A stretch of 64,000 nt of DNA from Apis mellifera. Taxonomy: Eukaryota > Arthropoda > Insecta > Hymenoptera > Apidae. The position numbers were made by a program, and so were the translations under genes. The notes under the pieces were generated by a model, which did no database searches, had not been told where the DNA came from, and saw nothing but the letters and a program-made list of their open reading frames with translations. The DNA lies in assembly GCF_003254395.2 (NCBI RefSeq), contig NC_037646.1, positions 5,038,381 to 5,102,380 on the forward strand, written 5' to 3'. Shown one piece after another: positions 40,801-53,600 of this stretch. Position 1 is the first letter of the stretch, and every line of letters begins with the position of its first letter.

Positions 40801-43800
40801 GTATACGGATAATTTAATTCATAGAATAAACTTAAATTCCCTGTTTTCTAATCGATATTCAGAGGTAATATTCGTGTAAAAAAGAAAAATTAAAGTGTTA
40901 TCGTAATACGTTCGATCAATTTGATTTTTTGGCAACAATAATAAGGAAGCTTTAAATTGTCTCGTAACCATAACTCGTAATAATACCCAATCGATTTAAC
41001 GATGAAATATTCCGCTGTTCCATATCCATTTTGCCGCGAGTGCGGCGTATATTTTACATATCTATCGAATTGAAAGCGGATATACGCGCATTATTCCCAT
41101 ACGCGTATTTCAAGCAGAGATATACATACACACACGTATACATGTGTACGAGTATATAAGAATATATATAAATATATGTATATATGTATATATATATGTA
41201 CACACGCACATTCTATTATAAGTGTATATTCAGTTACACGGTATCAAGATGAAAGTCGAATTTGTCTTCCAACAGAAATATCCTTTTAAAAGTGTATAAC
41301 GGTGTATATCTTTGAAGTTTTCTTGGTCCCCCGATTTTATGACATTTGTTCTGTTCAAACGATGTAATGAATACAAATTGATCATAAATTTAAATTGAAA
41401 CACGGTAGACACGGTGCATCTTTCTAGTTGCCGCCGAATAAAATTCGCGTTAACAACGTTTCAGTCGATTTCCATCCCTTTTATACTGCATTATTTTCCT
41501 TTGATTTTCAGCTAATTTTCATTCGGCTTCATATTATAGAAATATTTATATTGAATTTAAACGTGCTTCTATCGCGTTCCATTTATTTGAAAATTAATTC
41601 TGTTTAATTTCAAGTAATAAGGACTTTTGGACTGGTGTCTCTTAAGTTGAAAAATTATAATTTTATATGGAAAATATTTAAAAAATTGGAACTTTTGGAA
41701 AGTCTTTTTCTGAAAGAAAAAATTTGATAAAAGTAAATTTTTTTTTTATTTGGTATAGATATTTCTAGATGGTATAGATATATTTCTTGTAGAGATAAAT
41801 TTTAATGCGATTCCATTTTGATTTTATTTACGCGATCGATTTTCGCTTACGCTTTGGTTGATTGCGAATAAAGCAGGATGCATACGATTTAAATTCAATC
41901 GATTCGTATTTTGAATTAAACTTGTAATCTCTCTACTGAAAATTTCGTTTATTTTAGAGTTTAATTTTTTATAGAATTTTAGTTTAATTTCTATCCAACT
42001 ACGGGATTCGGATTGTATTTTATTTTCCTTCGATTTAGATTTAATTTTTATTTTATTTCAATTCGATACCTTCCTATCTACCATTTCCAACATCCATTTA
42101 ATCGATTTCAGATTAATGTCCATCTCATTTCTCTTTAGTTACATTTAATTGAAATATTAGGGTTGTTTAATCCTATACGATTCTAATCGAATCGATAGCC
42201 ATCAATAGGTAATGCAGTATGCAGTTCAATAAAATGAAACGCATTTACAATTGTAAATTACTTCGGTACATGTATTTTCATAATTTGTAATCCTAAATAA
42301 TACGAATACATTTCTTTCGAAAACGAAATAAACGCGAAAAATGTTAAAATCTAATAGATAGGTATTTTCATTTACTGAATTATTATTATTTTATTAAAAT
42401 GCAAATTATTAGTATATATCTCTTTATTAATTATTAAATTTATTTTTCTATTAATTCTGTCCTTTCAAAAAAAAATAAATAAATGTGACACGAACAATTT
42501 TTTCTTAAATTATTTGTTAATAATTTTCTATTTTAATTTCCGCGTAATATTATTTCCAAGATAAATCGAGTTAACAAAGCAATTGATAACCAACGTCGAG
42601 TAAAACGAGATCATCGTCCGATGAAATACACGCTCCACCAGAACTGTAAGTTTATTTTAGCAGTGGCATCAATATTCAAGGACCGTTACAGGAACCGGTT
42701 TCATAAAATTTGCTTCAGCTCCAGCTTCTTAGAGATAAGAGACATTTCCCTTCTCTATTCCATTCATCCCCTTCTCTATTCCATACAGTTTCATTTAATC
42801 AAATATTTTCTGAAGGAGTTGTTAAGTTCTCGTCCGTTATTCTAGTCATATTTCAATTTGCATTATCCCAATCGACAATACATTCATGCATCATTGCTTT
42901 AATAATCCATTCCATTTTATTAAAATTCACGTTGGAATATTTATTATAAAAAAAAGAAAAAAAAAAAAGAACAATTATTTTTCTACAGTAACATTGTTAT
43001 ATATAGTAAGTTGTTTTACATTTTATTTGAATTTTAACCAAAAAAATATTGTTAAAATCAAATGTCACAACTGTATCGAGGGAAAAAAAATAACAAAATC
43101 AATTTGATTTCCACGTAGAATAAATTACAGTAGATTTGGGATCATGAATATTTATTATACGTGACTGACAATGAATTTCGAGTATTAGAGATACGTGAAA
43201 GAAACAAATGTTTGATATTAGGATTCAAAAAAAAAAAAAAAAAAAAACATGATCGCCTTGGGGTAGATTTCATGGAATATTTATATTTCGGAAGTATTAC
43301 CGTATAATTTATTTAAATTGTATGAATAAAATTTACAAATTGTCGCAATCAGTAGACTATAAAAGTTGTATTTTTAATTTATACTAATATGAATATTATA
43401 GTACTTTTATAAATAAACACAAAGTTGTATTTTACATTGAAAAAAAAATATACTTAGGAGTTTATTGTTTTATTTATATTTTAATCGACACACACAAGAC
43501 AAGTATCGAACAAAATCCCATTTTAATAAATTATTCACACTGAAATTGTAATGCAAATCTAATCAAAATCAATATTTCACAATGCTGTCAAATAATAATT
43601 AACAAGTTGTCACGTTACACAACAAACACAGAATCAATGCATAGTAATCTTGTCTCGATATAATCAATGTTTGAAACAAAGTTTCTGTCGGTATTCGTGA
43701 ATGAATAATTACTTTCGATTAACCATAACTGCTAATATAAACCGAATCGATATGTCTAACTATTCCTCGTTTCAAATTTCTTCGAGTGAAATAATCAATT

Positions 43801-46800
43801 AATTTCATTCAAATCTCCCCTCATCTAATCATCATTCTCCATTGTATAACATTTACCTGAGAGAAGAATCAAATTATATATTAAATCTTAACATTATAAA
43901 ACAATAAAAACATTGAAACATAAAATAAACATCTTATACCTTATATCTTACTGCATCAAATTACCATTTCATTCTTATAATCTTTATAATTCCAACAATA
44001 AAACGATATAAAAACCAAGGGAACTCGAAAGAAAGAATTAAATTAGACGAAACATGGCAATCGTAGGAAAAGAAAAGATATTAAAACGAGTTAACACGAG
44101 CAGCAGACCGCTCGAAATCGTATAAAAATATTTTCCGACTTATTTAACCCGGCGCGCGCTGTTCCGCTCTCCTCTTCGAAAGTATATCCTCAGAGGAACG
44201 TGAGATCAACTCGGAAGCACCGTAATAACTGACAAAGTCCCGCCACCGTTAACATTTACGATCTCACCCCTGCATCACACGGTTGGCGATCCAGCGAAAA
44301 AATATTCCAAGAAAATTCCACCAACCCCCTTTCGTTATTCACGGTATGGAGAATGATGACCGCATAAAGGGTACACGAGGGTAAATGGGCGTGGAAGGTA
44401 AACGAAGAAACGATGGGACGTTGTTGTGGCGAGATTATTCATAAATCTAAAAATGTATGTATAGAAAGAGAAATAGAGTTAATCCTGTGGCGTGGATGTA
44501 ACGAAGGAGGTGGAACTTTGATATTCGCCGGTGGATGAACATATGTGGTGGTTGAGTTTTATTGTTGAGAAGTTTTTTTAGTGTCATGAGATATTGTTGA
44601 AAAAGTTTGTAGGTAACGCGTGTTGTTAGAAATTGGAGAATTTGAAGTTAAGTTGGGATTTTGTTACTTTCGAAAGGTTTATTAAAAGCAGGGAAGGGTT
44701 AAGTTCGTGATATTGTTGTATTTGAAGTTTGGAGATATTTGCTTTTCCGTGGAAGAAGAAGAAGAATTTGAATAAAGTTAAGTTGGGACTTGCTTTATTA
44801 AAGGGGTGACTTGTATTGATAGTTTGAAGTTTGTGTGTGTGTGTTTTATAGAATTGAAGATTTTGAAAGAAGTTGAGGTTAAAGGATTTCGTTGCTTACT
44901 ACTAAAAATAATCAAAGTTTTAGATTTGTGTTATGAATTATTATATACATATATTGAAAGAAAATTATAAAGTGTCGTACACTATCAAAGAATAGTTGGG
45001 TGAAAATAAATTTAAAATTCCATTATTTTAAAAAAGTCTCTTATGAAAGAATTATCATCGTAAAGAAAACTTTCATCGATAGCATCTGCAGCACCTGTAG
45101 AATTATAAAATTCTCTCAACTTTTGTATCAGAAGTATCAGTTCGAAGAAACGAAACTACCCCTTTTCACAAACTTCAACTCGAAGTCACCGCCACATTAA
45201 ACATTCCAATAACTCGGCAAACTTAACGTTCTTCTTTCTTTATTCAGAGCAATAAAAGAATTTCTTTCCACACCCACACCTACACCCACGTATACGCACA
45301 CATGCACACGGATCCATAGAAAGTGCAGAGGAAGAACGTTGGACAGTCCAAGCAAGAGAGTCAAGGCGTTTTTAATCTCGAAAGCTCGCGGGCTTTTGAT
45401 CTCATTAGAGGCTGTCGGAATGCGCCTTGGCCGGCGCGTAGCCCGAGGCGTGCACTTTGTTGTTTCTTAACAATTTAAAGAAATTCCAGCTCGAATAACT
45501 GCGCCAAACCATCAGACGGATCGACTAAAGAGTTACGGTTAATGGAGGGGAAAATGGTGTGAAGAAGGGTGAAAAGGGAAAGGGTTGAAAGAGCGCAAGG
45601 AGAGTTTGAAAGCGAGCTGTCAAGGGATAGAGGCAAATTGAAAATCAGCCACTGGCCCGGCCGAAATACTTGGCGAATAGTTTCGTGGCGAATTGGAGGC
45701 GAGGCTGCGTGAGAATATTCGATCGGTCGTGTTTAGTCAACCGGGGAACAGGACGCCTTTGTTCGGGCCATCTTCCAAGGGTGTGAACCTGTTCTCTCGA
45801 GTTACAAGGGTGCGCAAGTTTGTTAGGACGCTGCAGGCTGATGGGGTGGTTTATGCTTCGAAAGTTAATCGAACGGATATCGAGTGGAATAGGGTGCGTT
45901 TGTTTACGCTTTGTTTTTTTTTTTTTTTAGGGCTTTAGGACGATGTCGAAAATGGAGGAGCACGAGGTTTATAAGATTTTTACTTTGGTTGTATGTTATA
46001 TTGTTTTTTGTTTATGTTTCTCTTCATCGTGGAATAATATTTTATTGGTTTGTAGTAAATAATTTATTTTTCAGGAGGAGATTGATTATTTCTTTCCGTC
46101 ACAAGTAAAAATATAAAACGTGATAATTTTTGTACTAATAATATTTTAATTAATAATTATTTATTCACACGTAGATAAATTTCTGATATAATTGGAAAAA
46201 ATAAGATTATTATTCATTATAAGATGAATATCGATCGATTCTACACTAATATAAAAAATTATTAATTTTAGGATAGTATATTCCATTCAACAAGCATGGT
46301 ATACGTAATAAAATATAATTAAAATTTAATTGTCACTTTATTTAGTAAAAAATGTACTTGAATTTTTTAATTTTGAATTTACAACTTTAGCAACACACCG
46401 TGTCATTGCTCTGAGCCACGTACTAAATGAAACATTTGGCTTAAATTTTTTTAATCGAAAAATTTACATGAAAATGCAAGAACGTGGAAATTTTGTCTTG
46501 AATAAAAAAAAATATAAAATAAACAAAACAAATATGCAGAATAAGTTTTTCTTTTTTAGAAATAGGATAAAATAAAAACAGAGATATCCCCTTCGAACTA
46601 TATATTCCATATCTAGGAATTAAACAATACCCTGGAATATAATCAGCAAAAACTGTGGTGCTCCATAACTTATTTCCATAGCAATTTTTACCACTGCTTT
46701 ATATTTTAATCCTTGGATAGCGGATTGCGCGCGACAGGGGGTTGGATTAATTTTAATTCACGTAAGAATCTCGCTCGAACACTTGTTGTGGATTTAATTC

Positions 46801-49800
46801 ATTTATTTATAAATTTTTCAGAAAGACGAATCTCTCAACATTTCTATTTTAATAAATGTCGGAATACAAATCAAAATCGACACCGAATTACTTTACCTTT
46901 TCACATTTCTTTCATAATCGCGCTCATATAATTCATCATCAAATTCTACGTTTTACTTCCATTTTTTTATTTCCAAATCTTCATATTCGAAATTTATTAG
47001 ATCCAATTATTCCTATATCTGATCAATTACTATTTAAATGCCGCACTAAAATCCAACGATGTGCGAATACGTTTTTACATCCCCTATAATCTAACCTCGA
47101 AAATCACGGTTAGTTTCAGAGAGGGCCACCAGCCGAACTTTTCATGGACTATTAAAACAAACGTAAAATATTTCCACGGTTCGTAACAATCTTTGACGAT
47201 CCATAAACGCGTAATTCGATTATTTTTAACGCGATTGTAAAAAGGGCCCGCTATCGACGAGTTAATCAGCAGAGCGCGAAAGAAAGTTCCGCTCGAGGGT
47301 TGATCGAGGATAGACGGTGAAGTTCGTCGAATCGGAATGTAAAAAGTTATTCGATTAGCCCACTTTTGTCTACATTAATTATGATCCGATACTTTCGTGC
47401 TCCGCGAACTAGCAGGGAGGTATCAGCCGCGATAGAACTTTTGCGTTAAGTGGATGAGAAAAGTTTTACTAATACCTGGAAGAGATGAATGAGAAAGAGA
47501 AACAGAGATAGAGAAAGAGGGAGAGAGAGAGAGAGAATGAAAGCACAGAAATGGGATGAATGTGGAAGAGGATTGATCTACGGCCGAACGCGTTGAAGAG
47601 ATTAGTCGAAGATTGGTCCCCGCGCGATTTTCATCGAGGCAATGGTACTGGATGTAGATTGAAGAAATTCGTTTGGATTAAGAAATTCACAAGCACGTCG
47701 AATAAGAATTGCGAACGATGAGAATATTGAATGATTGAAGAACTACTGGTTTGTTGAACCGATCGTGTTATAAACGAATTTAATTGAAAAATATTCTTAG
47801 CGTGAAAGATTTTGTCTGGAGAAAATTTACTTCTTCTTTTTTTTATTAAATCTTTGAAATTGATGATCGGTTAAATATGAAGATTAATTGATGTTTATTT
47901 AATTGAAGTGAAAAGTGTTATAAATAAATGTATTTACAATAATGATATTATATAAACAATAAGTTTTTTCTAAGATACAAGAAGTTGTTTTTGAAAATGA
48001 AACATTTAAAACTTCGTGTGTGATTTATTTTAGCTTTAGGAGTATGTACAATATTTATGCAGATGAAAGATACACAACCAGAGTAAAGTATTAATATAAC
48101 AAAGAACATATAACTGGAAGTAAAGTACAATATTTGTCTGATGTAATATTAGTATCAAGAAATTTGATAAACTTCAAGAGAAGAATATTTCATTGAAAAC
48201 TTCAAAGTAATTAATGATATGAAGTTGCTTGAAACAATTAGCTTAAAATAGCATATAAATAAATCAGCAAAATTATAAATAACGTGCAAAAATAATTAGA
48301 ATAAATAAAAACGTTTCGTTAAAGAAAAAAAAAAAATTTATGTCAAGATAATTACAATCAAGCAGAAGAAATACATCTCTGTTTCTGCTCCATTACAAGT
48401 GCATTAATCTCTTAATCCTCTTTGCCCTTCTTTTTCTTCTATACCGCAAGGTAAATGCGATTTCAGTTTTAGATTAAGATTTAACCAAGTTCAAGATTTT
48501 AGTTTTAATAAAGTAAAAATCGTCTTATGAAAGATGAAATTAAAATTAATCTTTCAGAGTTTAAGAAAAATATCCGTGTTTCGAGATCAGCGTTTGAGAG
48601 TTGAAATTAATTATGAAACAAGTTACGATTAAAACGTAGTTAGCAAACTGGGGTTGGTAGCAATTTAATTAACCGTACAATGCCACTTTGGCTAATTAGT
48701 TTCTAATCATATGAAGACATCTTTGCAAGGAGCAATTACACTTCAATTCTAAACTTCAATCTACTCGAAGTTTAGAATTGCTATTATCAAATAACGATTA
48801 AATTTCAAATCAATTAGTAAGAGAAGTAAAATTATGTTTCAACTTTGCCATTTTACCCAACTTTAAAGTGTTCGAGTTCTTAAAAATTCCCCATAACAAT
48901 TTCGAGTAAGAAGGGAATGTTTAAACGAAACTGTTTAACTCTTTAATTGCTTCGCGATTATTATTCAAATTTCATTCATCAAGGATGAATTTAACATTAT
49001 CTACCAATTTCTATATTTATCATAAATAAATAACGTTATATTTTTCAATTTAATAAAATAAATTTTTACATTTTTTCTTTAATATCATAATAATATCAAT
49101 TATTTATTATCATCATCATTAGCAATATAAATTTAATATCAATTTCAAAAAAAAAATCTTTAATCAAGAAAATTCAATTCAATTTACAGTTCGTCAAATA
49201 ATTTTAAACGATTTCTCTCATCCAATCTCCATCTGATTTCACGCAAAGTGAAATCCAAGTTTTCGCTCACTTTCTAAAAATCATCCACTTTTCACTTCTT
49301 CAATTTTTAATGCGCTCGCGGATCTGTTTCACGGAAGAAAACAGCTTTATCCATAAGAAGTGTCCTCGGGGATTGAATAAGAATATTCGACGAGGTTATC
49401 GAGGCGATATCCCCCGATAAGACGAAAGATTTCTTGGTCCAGAAGTCGAGTTGTACAGCTCATTAAAATCTCGTTAGAAGAGAAGTCAGGAAGTGTGGCA
49501 GGCCAACTCCTTGGGCGTAGTTTCGTAGATATCGTGCCGGAAGTCGCGTTCACGCAGAGCACCGCGTAAACTAACTTAATTACTCGCGAGATTACTCCCG
49601 TAAAAAAAAAAAAAAAAAAGTAATTTGCGATTAAATTAACCGCCGCGAAGATCTGACGGGTTAAAGTTTCCTTAAACACGTTGCATATCACGTTGTGCAT
49701 GTTGTTTGAACAAAAAAAATGAAAAATTCAAGTAGGTAAATAAAAAATTATCTCTTATACCGTGCAAACAAACTAAACTCGAGGAAAAAAAAGGATAAGA

Positions 49801-50613
49801 GGATATAAATAATTGAGCTTGCGTGCTATATTTTTCTAATTATTTCAAATTTTTAATCGTATTTCGAATAAATTTAATTAGCGGAATTAATTTTCAACAC
49901 TTCATACGTTCATTTCATTTTGTAATTGCTTTGAATCGATCAATATTTAAATCGAGATTTTATTCGATATTAACTTTTTAACCGATCATTTTGTTACACG
50001 TTATGATCAAGATCGTTATACAATGAAAATAATATTGTATATATTTGCATTTGGAAAATTTGCGTTTGTTATTTTATTAAATTTATTTATCAACAGTGAT
50101 ATAATAATATAACGATACGCGAAAGATCGGCAATAAACGATAAATAATAAATAAAAAAAAAATTCATACTATCTTTGGAATACATTTTATCAACGCTCGA
50201 ATAATATATAAAATAAAAAATAATAAATGAAACTTTTATTCTTTTTATATAAATTATTCATAAAACGATCTGACATGTCCAAATTAAATCTTAGAAAGAT
50301 TATTTACGATTCGTAGAAGTGGGAACGAAAGATAGAATATTTCATTCTAATATTTTCATTTAGACTGCTTGAAACGATTGAGGGATATATTGGAAGAAAA
50401 ATTGAGCGAATAAAGGGCTTACCTGAGTCTTGACGTCGCCGCCAACGCTAACCTTAGATTGAAAATTGCTTCGATCTATGAGGATTTTAGCGTTATTTAT
50501 GTAGACTTCTTGACCGTGAGTGCCTGGTCTCCTGGTGACCCACAAGGGTGGATTACCCTCTAACTCCGACGAGATTGAGTCTCCTAGATTCTCGATCGTT
50601 TTTGGGAAATTCG
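24346..50613 (-). CDS. Fas1: Fasciclin-1, internal part (five exons); 5' and 3' ends not found
   Basis: Fasciclin I is a secreted, usually GPI-anchored homophilic adhesion protein of axons, built of four FAS1 domains. Five minus-strand exons, in transcript order 50423-50613, 33549-33679, 31730-31826, 24602-24767 and 24346-24506, join in a single frame and give 247 codons. They cover the second half of domain 1 and domain 2 up to its end. Recognisable motifs are LEGNPPLWVT and VYINNAKIL, VLHIINEVLEPV (H2 motif, end of domain 1), YTFLIPVEEGF (H1 motif, start of domain 2), VVIDGHVIPNHVLFT, SNTLVGDAGHPTGVVLAEI and NGVIHLIQRPLMVVDTTV (H2 motif, end of domain 2). The order and linkers agree with insect Fas1 rather than midline fasciclin or TGFBI/periostin as I remember them; no alignment was run. 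Introns measure 16743, 1722, 6962 and 95 bp. The signal peptide, H1 of domain 1 and domains 3-4 are missing from what I could find. Transcription runs right to left. Confidence 0.93.
24602..24767 (-). CDS. Fas1: Fas1 exon: core of domain 2
   Basis: It encodes 55 codons running from PSPRPEKVDRVV through IDGHVIPNHVLFT to VTVSFLKEHDK. The VIDGHVIPN segment corresponds to the central YH-type region of FAS1 domains. The acceptor is cttttctcag and the donor is G|gtaaaa. Only 95 bp separate it from the next exon, in strong contrast to the kilobase introns before it. Confidence 0.93.
26871..27117. repeat. 122-bp tandem duplication, two nearly identical copies
   Basis: Copy 1 spans 26871-26992 and copy 2 spans 26993-27114, with three more shared bases. 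Both begin TTTGAAAAAAATTCTGG and end AATTAGTAGATTG. I see a single base difference (ttttcct against tttttct). Near-identity in intronic DNA suggests a recent duplication or an assembly artefact. Confidence 0.93.
31101..31124. repeat. GA repeat
   Basis: GA units interrupted once by a T, in a Fas1 intron. Confidence 0.9.
31730..31826 (-). CDS. Fas1: Fas1 exon: H1 motif of domain 2
   Basis: This 97-bp exon encodes IFRQRILTEKKEDVFKADGR followed by YTFLIPVEEGFR, the H1 motif of a FAS1 domain (normally TxFxPxxxAF-like). It begins after acceptor cttacag and ends CGG|gtaagc in phase 0. A (TA)17 microsatellite lies 35-68 nt upstream of its acceptor in transcript sense. Confidence 0.93.
31827..33548 (-). 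other. Fas1 intron, 1722 bp
   Basis: Contains the (TA)17 tract next to its 3' splice site and a 121-codon minus-strand frame (32410-32775) ending in a poly-F run that reads through a poly-A/T stretch; no domain seen. Confidence 0.8.
31861..31894. repeat. (TA)17 microsatellite
   Basis: A perfect dinucleotide run 35 bp from the 3' splice site of the Fas1 exon at 31730-31826, inside the upstream intron, where branch point and polypyrimidine signals normally lie. Confidence 0.95.
33549..33679 (-). CDS. Fas1: Fas1 exon: H2 motif of domain 1 and linker
   Basis: It starts GTT TTG CAC after acceptor ttgcag and encodes VLHIINEVLEPV, the conserved H2 segment closing domain 1. A linker and the first helix of domain 2 follow (PNAFEFLNQSENLDLGVHRL). 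It ends CG|gtaagt, and the split arginine codon is completed by the next exon. It is preceded in the transcript by a 16.7-kb intron. Confidence 0.93.
33680..50422 (-). other. Fas1 intron, 16743 bp
   Basis: The largest intron. It holds several GC-richer islands (34500-35100, 35400-35770, 38100-38510, 39530-40200, 44100-44500, 45300-45900, 47100-47650, 49300-49700) separated by AT-rich DNA. It also has a TA/CA repeat stretch at 41120-41212, a poly-A run at 43227-43247, a GA tract at 47521-47536 and a perfect hairpin at 48744-48780. Small frames at 35400-35651 (-) and 38121-38501 (-) are open but unrecognised. Confidence 0.8.
48744..48780. repeat. Perfect hairpin: 14-bp arms, 9-nt loop
   Basis: The left arm CAATTCTAAACTTC (48744-48757) is exactly complementary to the right arm GAAGTTTAGAATTG (48767-48780), with loop AATCTACTC. 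It lies in the large Fas1 intron. It is too short for a typical insect microRNA precursor (about 60-90 nt), and flanking bases do not extend the stem. Confidence 0.9.
50423..50613 (-). CDS. Fas1: Fas1 exon: middle to end of FAS1 domain 1
   Basis: This is the first Fas1 exon visible. It begins in phase (two bases complete a codon from the previous exon) after acceptor ttccag and ends CAG|gtaagc. It encodes 63 full codons starting NFPKTIENLG and ending GGDVKTQ, the beta-strand region of domain 1 with GNPPLWVT and EVYINNAKIL. Because it starts mid-domain, at least one more coding exon with the signal peptide and the H1 motif must exist upstream. Confidence 0.92.
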
Positions 50614-53600
50614 CTGGAACAAGGAAACGAATAATTCTATTTTTTTTTCATATTCTTTTCAATAAAAAATTATATATATATATAAAAGCAAAATATAGAG
50701 CAATATGAATAAACAACAGAGGAAATTTTAGGATTACAACGTTCGAAATAGAACTTCTCGAATTATTAGCGATGAAATCAATTTAACAGAGGAATATTCA
50801 TGCACCATTGCGTTAATACTGATTTAGAATCATTTCAATTACTATTTGCTCGGTATTATCTATTCCGATGATTTTATGAATATGATAAACTAAAATTATC
50901 TGTTAAATTGAGATAGATTTGAATTTCTACTTTCTTAATATCTATGTTTTTCAATTTTTTTTTAATAAAATATAAATCTTTTGCAATAAACTCGATTCAA
51001 AAAATGATCGTTCATCATTATATGACAGTAGGCATTGCAATAAAAATAATTTATAATCCTTCAAATTATAATTTTTGTTATAAAATAATAAAAAGACAAA
51101 AATATTCTACATAATTTATAATATCTTTCACGAATCATTCGCGTGTTATCAACAATAAAAAAAAAAAACAAAATATATATTTCGATCAAATATCAAAGTA
51201 AATACATCGCGGAAAAAAAATATATGATATAAAATTTTTTCCTTCGGTCGTAATAATTTTATCATTCTCTATACCTTTTCCAATCTCTCTTAAACGCCAG
51301 CGCAGTATCACTTAAACGGGGAGGGAGGCACAGTTTGCAGGAAAAGGCCGTAAAACGGCAACACAACTGGAATAAACAGGACGGAATCCCGCAAAGTACA
51401 ATCCATCAAACGCGTTACCTTCCCTTCTCATCGTCGGCCACGAGGCAAACCGTAAAAAGATCGTTCTCGCTCGAATCCATGCTCGTCACCGAGCGCAAAA
51501 ATTTTATTTTCAACCGCAACGAGCACGCGAGCGAATTACAAGAGCGTGGAAACGCGGAGGGGACAGGTTGGAATAAAAAAAAAAAAAATAGGAAAGCAAA
51601 AAAAAAAGAAGGAAAGAAAAGGCAAAAGAAAGACGAGGAAAAAGATAAAGCTCGAACCAAAAGGGAGGAAATGGGAGAAGGGGGTGGTAAAGAGTTCGCC
51701 GCGAAGCTACAAAGCTGGTCTCTTTATTATCTCGTTACCGGCTAGAATGCCCTCGTAATCTTTGAGCTTTTTTCCACTCGGTATCTACCCTTGGACTTGT
51801 ACGATAGTATAGATAACACTCTGCATTTTGCGAAGAAAAGTTCAATCTCGGAGGTAAAAGGAGGCGGAAGATGCGCGATGGGAGCAACAACAATGACGCT
51901 CATTATGCCAAGGATTGAGTCCTGTTTCGTTAAACTGCCAGCTGTTTTCCTTTCTCGAACACTGATCTCCTTGGATCAACATTCACGGTTGCATAATTAG
52001 TTAAATCGGTGAGGATCGCATCCCTGGCTTTTGGATATAATTTTATAAATTTATGTACGTTAAAAATAATAGGTTATCTAAAAAAATTTAGGATTTTGTT
52101 TCGTTGAATTGTTTTCTAATCCACTGAGAAACGTCTCGATTCCCTTGGATCTTCCAATTTTAAACATTTTCTTGAGCGTAATGTATCTGATTGATATTTT
52201 TTATAACTTTATAAAATTGCAGCTTGGATATCCGGATACAAGCTTGGAACAAACGTGGAACAGAAAAGTTTTCGCGCGGAGTGAATATAAATCGATCGCG
52301 CAAACAGCTTTGTACGAATATTCTCGTTTTGTGGTCTGGGGGAGGGAGGGGGGCCATCGCACCTGTGCCCCAAGGGGTTCCCCGCCGGAAAATAAATGGG
52401 ATTCGATCGAGGACTTAATCATCCGCCTTCGTTGAAAGGGACGTCTGGGACAAAACGATGCAGAGACGGGGGGGAGGGGACCTATTGATCGTTCAATGGA
52501 ACATATTTGTCTAGATTTTTCGATCGTCGTACGTGCGATTCGTCGCCCCCCACGATGAATAATGCCTCCGCTTTTATTTGCTCCCGGCTGCCTTGTTCAC
52601 GGGTGTAATTTAACGGTATCAAAGATTTTCTTGTTTCCGCTTGCCAGAGATTAATGGCGGAATGCGGCAGTAACGTTTATGAGTTATGCACTTTTTCCCA
52701 TTATATTTCGGATTGTGCGGTCTTTTAATTAAAATTTTTACCACTCCTTATTTACCTCTGTTTAATTGATATTTGAAAATAGGATTTTTTATCGAGATGT
52801 GTAAATTGAAATGTAATTTTTAAATTTTATTTTTCGGCATGATTTTGTTCTTCGTGGTAAAAAATATCTTTCTACATATCATTGTATTCGGATTTTTTTG
52901 TACTTGATTAAATTTCCAAGAAACGCATAAACTTTCGTATCTTCCAATTATCAATCTTCTCTATTCCTTGATATCAAATGTAAAAATATAAAATATTCTC
53001 TTCTTTTCATTTATCGTACAATATCAAATTAATACATGGGAATATAATAATTAAAAATATCATTTACTAATACTTCAAAATACTACAATTAATCTTATCC
53101 AAAATTGTTTGATTAATCGATTAATAAATAAATCTATTCTCGACATTATACGCATCATGTCATGACATCTATCGTACATTTTATATAATCATATTCGTCT
53201 CCACGTTTCAACGTTTTATTTCCTCATTTATCACCGATTATATTTGCATATGTGATCTTCGATTGAATTCGATCTTCTCTCCCTTCACAAAACGAAAAGA
53301 TTAAGTTTCCGATCGATCCTCTGTCACAGCTCTGAAAGAACGCGGATTCAACTAAATCTGGATCGCAAAAACGATTCGAAACCGAGTCGAAGAGGGTGGA
53401 CAAGTTTCCGCTGATGCGACGATAAAATGGTTGGCCAGCTCGCCATCAAACGTAAAGAAACACGAGAACGGTCGGGTTCAGGAACTTGTCGAAACTGTCG
53501 TCACTCTCTCAAACCTCATTTTCACGAGTTAAAGAAAATGATTCTCTTGGAATGGAGGATTTTTCCACTGGAAAAAGAGATATTGGCAAAAGTGTAGCCA

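Noticed and set aside
51335..51758. 136-codon lysine-rich frame
   Set aside because: It is produced by a purine-rich tract (K/E/R-rich translation) and lacks gene context.
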